DNA of 64,000 nucleotides, taken from assembly GCF_043641665.1 (NCBI RefSeq), contig NC_092191.1, forward strand, positions 22,903,581 to 22,967,580, in the 5' to 3' direction. Position numbers and translations under genes: made by a program. Below are positions 62,121 to 64,000 of the stretch, in pieces. Below the pieces are notes generated by a model, which was not told where the DNA came from, ran no database searches, and saw only the letters and a program-made list of their open reading frames with translations. The stretch comes from Enoplosus armatus. Lineage: Eukaryota; Chordata; Actinopteri; Centrarchiformes; Enoplosidae. The stretch's first letter is position 1. The number at the start of each line of letters is the position of its first letter.

Positions 62121-63569
62121 CCAAAGATTCCGTTTTTTTTTTAATCTGATATTTGTGGTCAATGTAGCGGTGTCAGGCCATATGACCTGCATGAAATTGT
62201 GGACAAAAAAAAAATGGGTTGGCAGCATAAAGTCAATACTTAATACTTCAATTTTGGCCTCAAAGTCTCACATAGCACAAAAAAAAGAAAAGAAAACATC
62301 TGTATCAAACGAAGGTGATACGCCACACAATGAATTTATCACAACGTTGGACCCGTTCATTAACAAATGTAATACCTTTTTGTTGCATTTTAAAATACAA
62401 GGATCATTGTCAGCACAACAGTATCTGCAGTGGTCCTTTCCCCGAGATTTTATAAATAGGTAGATAGTAGTAAACCTCTCATCTTATGATTAAATTTACT
62501 GTTTTACTGTAAATATAGATGATGAAGGCTAGAGTCTGACAGCACACTATAGTAAATTATTCATACACAATCATACAAAGTGGTGGTTGTGACTGTGCTT
62601 TACAAAGTAGTTTAACTCCTTACGCTCTGTATCAACCACAACGTTTGTTTTTTTTATTCAAGGCTTAGGGAAAAAAAGGACTGCTCTTGCTCAGGATCAC
62701 AGTTTATTGATCTGGACCTTCGTCAAGAGTGTTAAAAAAAAAAAACTGATGCTGAGATGCAAGAGCAGTGTGCGGGATCCTCCTTTTTCTCAGCCTGAAG
62801 TGATGTCTTTTCCAACGCACCTGCACCAGAGACCATTGGATGTGTGAATATCTCCTTGGGGGGGGGGGAGTATAATCATCTAAGATACAGTAAACTACAG
62901 TATTAAATACTGTAATGCTAAAAAGCATGTAGCATTAAACCACGACTTGCACTACTCTAACAGACAGTCCATTACAAAGGCAGGTAATAAGTTAAAAATG
63001 TCTTTGTAGACACGCTGCATTGAGCGATCTCTACACTTAAAAACACACTAAACACCTTAAAATGTGCTAAGTTCTGAGCATGTGATTTAGCGTTTTGCAT
63101 TTTTGTGTAAGGACGGCATTTTGTGTTTGTAAAAGTAAGACTTTTAGCGAGCCTGTTCTCTCTTGGAGCACTGAGAGATTTTCATTTTCTCAATGGAACT
63201 CTCTGCGCCAAAGCAATCGTTAAAAACCCCCAAAACACAACAGTAACTATTGCAGTTTCAACTGATTGGAACTGGTTGCAGCTGTCACATCTGAGGCTGT
63301 TGTTCACGGTTTTTGCTGTTCAGCCACATCTTGAAAACATGCAAGAGTCTTTTCCACAGCTGTCACCCAAGACCTCAGGATCAGCCATGGCACTATTTGC
63401 TAGCCTCTCCCATTTTCTATTTCTTAGCCTCTCACGCTGTAGTCAATATTCACTTCAAACAGACGGATGCACCCACACACACGCACACACAGCACCAGCC
63501 AGGCCTCGTAGAGGGAGAACAGGCAATATTATGCAGGTGATTTTAGCATCTCTGACGTACGGTCCAAAC

Positions 63570-63627
63570 TCCCCCCTCCCCCTCCCTTCCCTTCCCTTCC
63601 CCTTCCCACCCCCTTCCCACCACCACA
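63570..63627 (+). repeat. Polypyrimidine (CCCTT)n tract
   Basis: Nearly pure C/T over about 55 bases with CCCTT units, then CCACCACCAC. The strand asymmetry and partial mirror symmetry could allow triplex (H-DNA). Confidence 0.7.
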
Positions 63628-63755
63628 GTGGTTGTTTGATGTTCCACTCAGGGTGTCTTTGTGTCTTTAATCAGCCCCGGACGCCCGATGAAAGATAGTT
63701 GGTTAATGAGGAGACTCACACACACACACACACACATATCCATGCATGCACGCGC

Positions 63756-63867
<112 letters not shown>

Positions 63868-64000
63868 CTCTACAACAATGAGTCATCTAGTACTTGAAAC
63901 ACCAGGCAGGCCCAAGGGTTCACATTCCTTTCAGGAGTGGGAATGGGCAATATGGATAAGAGTGTCTATTATTATCATGTAGAAAATCAATTGGGGAAAC

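Overview
This window is vertebrate nuclear DNA, almost certainly from a ray-finned (teleost) fish. The signs are intron-split genes with GT..AG junctions, short introns next to longer ones, many CA/GT microsatellites, and fish-type interspersed repeats: palindromic hAT-like and TTAA-flanked MITEs, a decayed Tc1-like transposon and LINE tails. There are no operons, CRISPR arrays or prokaryotic signals. I identified the genes by reading spliced exons by eye and comparing them with remembered vertebrate proteins; no search was run.

Layout. (1) 1-5037, plus strand: the 3' two thirds of exo1 (exonuclease 1, DNA mismatch repair and end resection), nine exons, with a poly(A) signal at 5246. (2) About 5.25-18.8 kb: intergenic, microsatellites and repeats, no recognisable gene. 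(3) 18863-23691, plus strand: a compact AHNAK/periaxin-type scaffold gene, made of a PDZ domain from three small exons and one 3.7 kb exon of repeats. (4) 25535-30606, minus strand: edaradd, the adaptor of the ectodysplasin receptor, reconstructed as five exons (216 residues). It is convergent with the AHNAK-like gene. (5) About 30.6-44.0 kb: intergenic and rich in mobile elements, including two hAT-like elements with intact 8-bp target duplications. (6) 44299 to beyond the right edge, plus strand: pdzd8 (ER-resident SMP-domain lipid-transfer/tether protein). Exon 1 carries the membrane anchor and SMP domain; exons 2 and 3 lie at 53.4 and 56.9 kb; the PDZ, C1 and coiled-coil exons must lie to the right.

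The four genes do not form a functional unit. Their order is a matter of synteny: from memory, EXO1 and EDARADD lie on the same arm of human chromosome 1 and PDZD8 on chromosome 10. I found no previously undescribed biological system. The more unusual observations are the small AHNAK-like gene with a two-codon first coding exon, a CAG/polyglutamine tract in pdzd8, a shortened exo1 tail, nested transposon insertions, and repeats carrying DR1-type nuclear-receptor half-sites.
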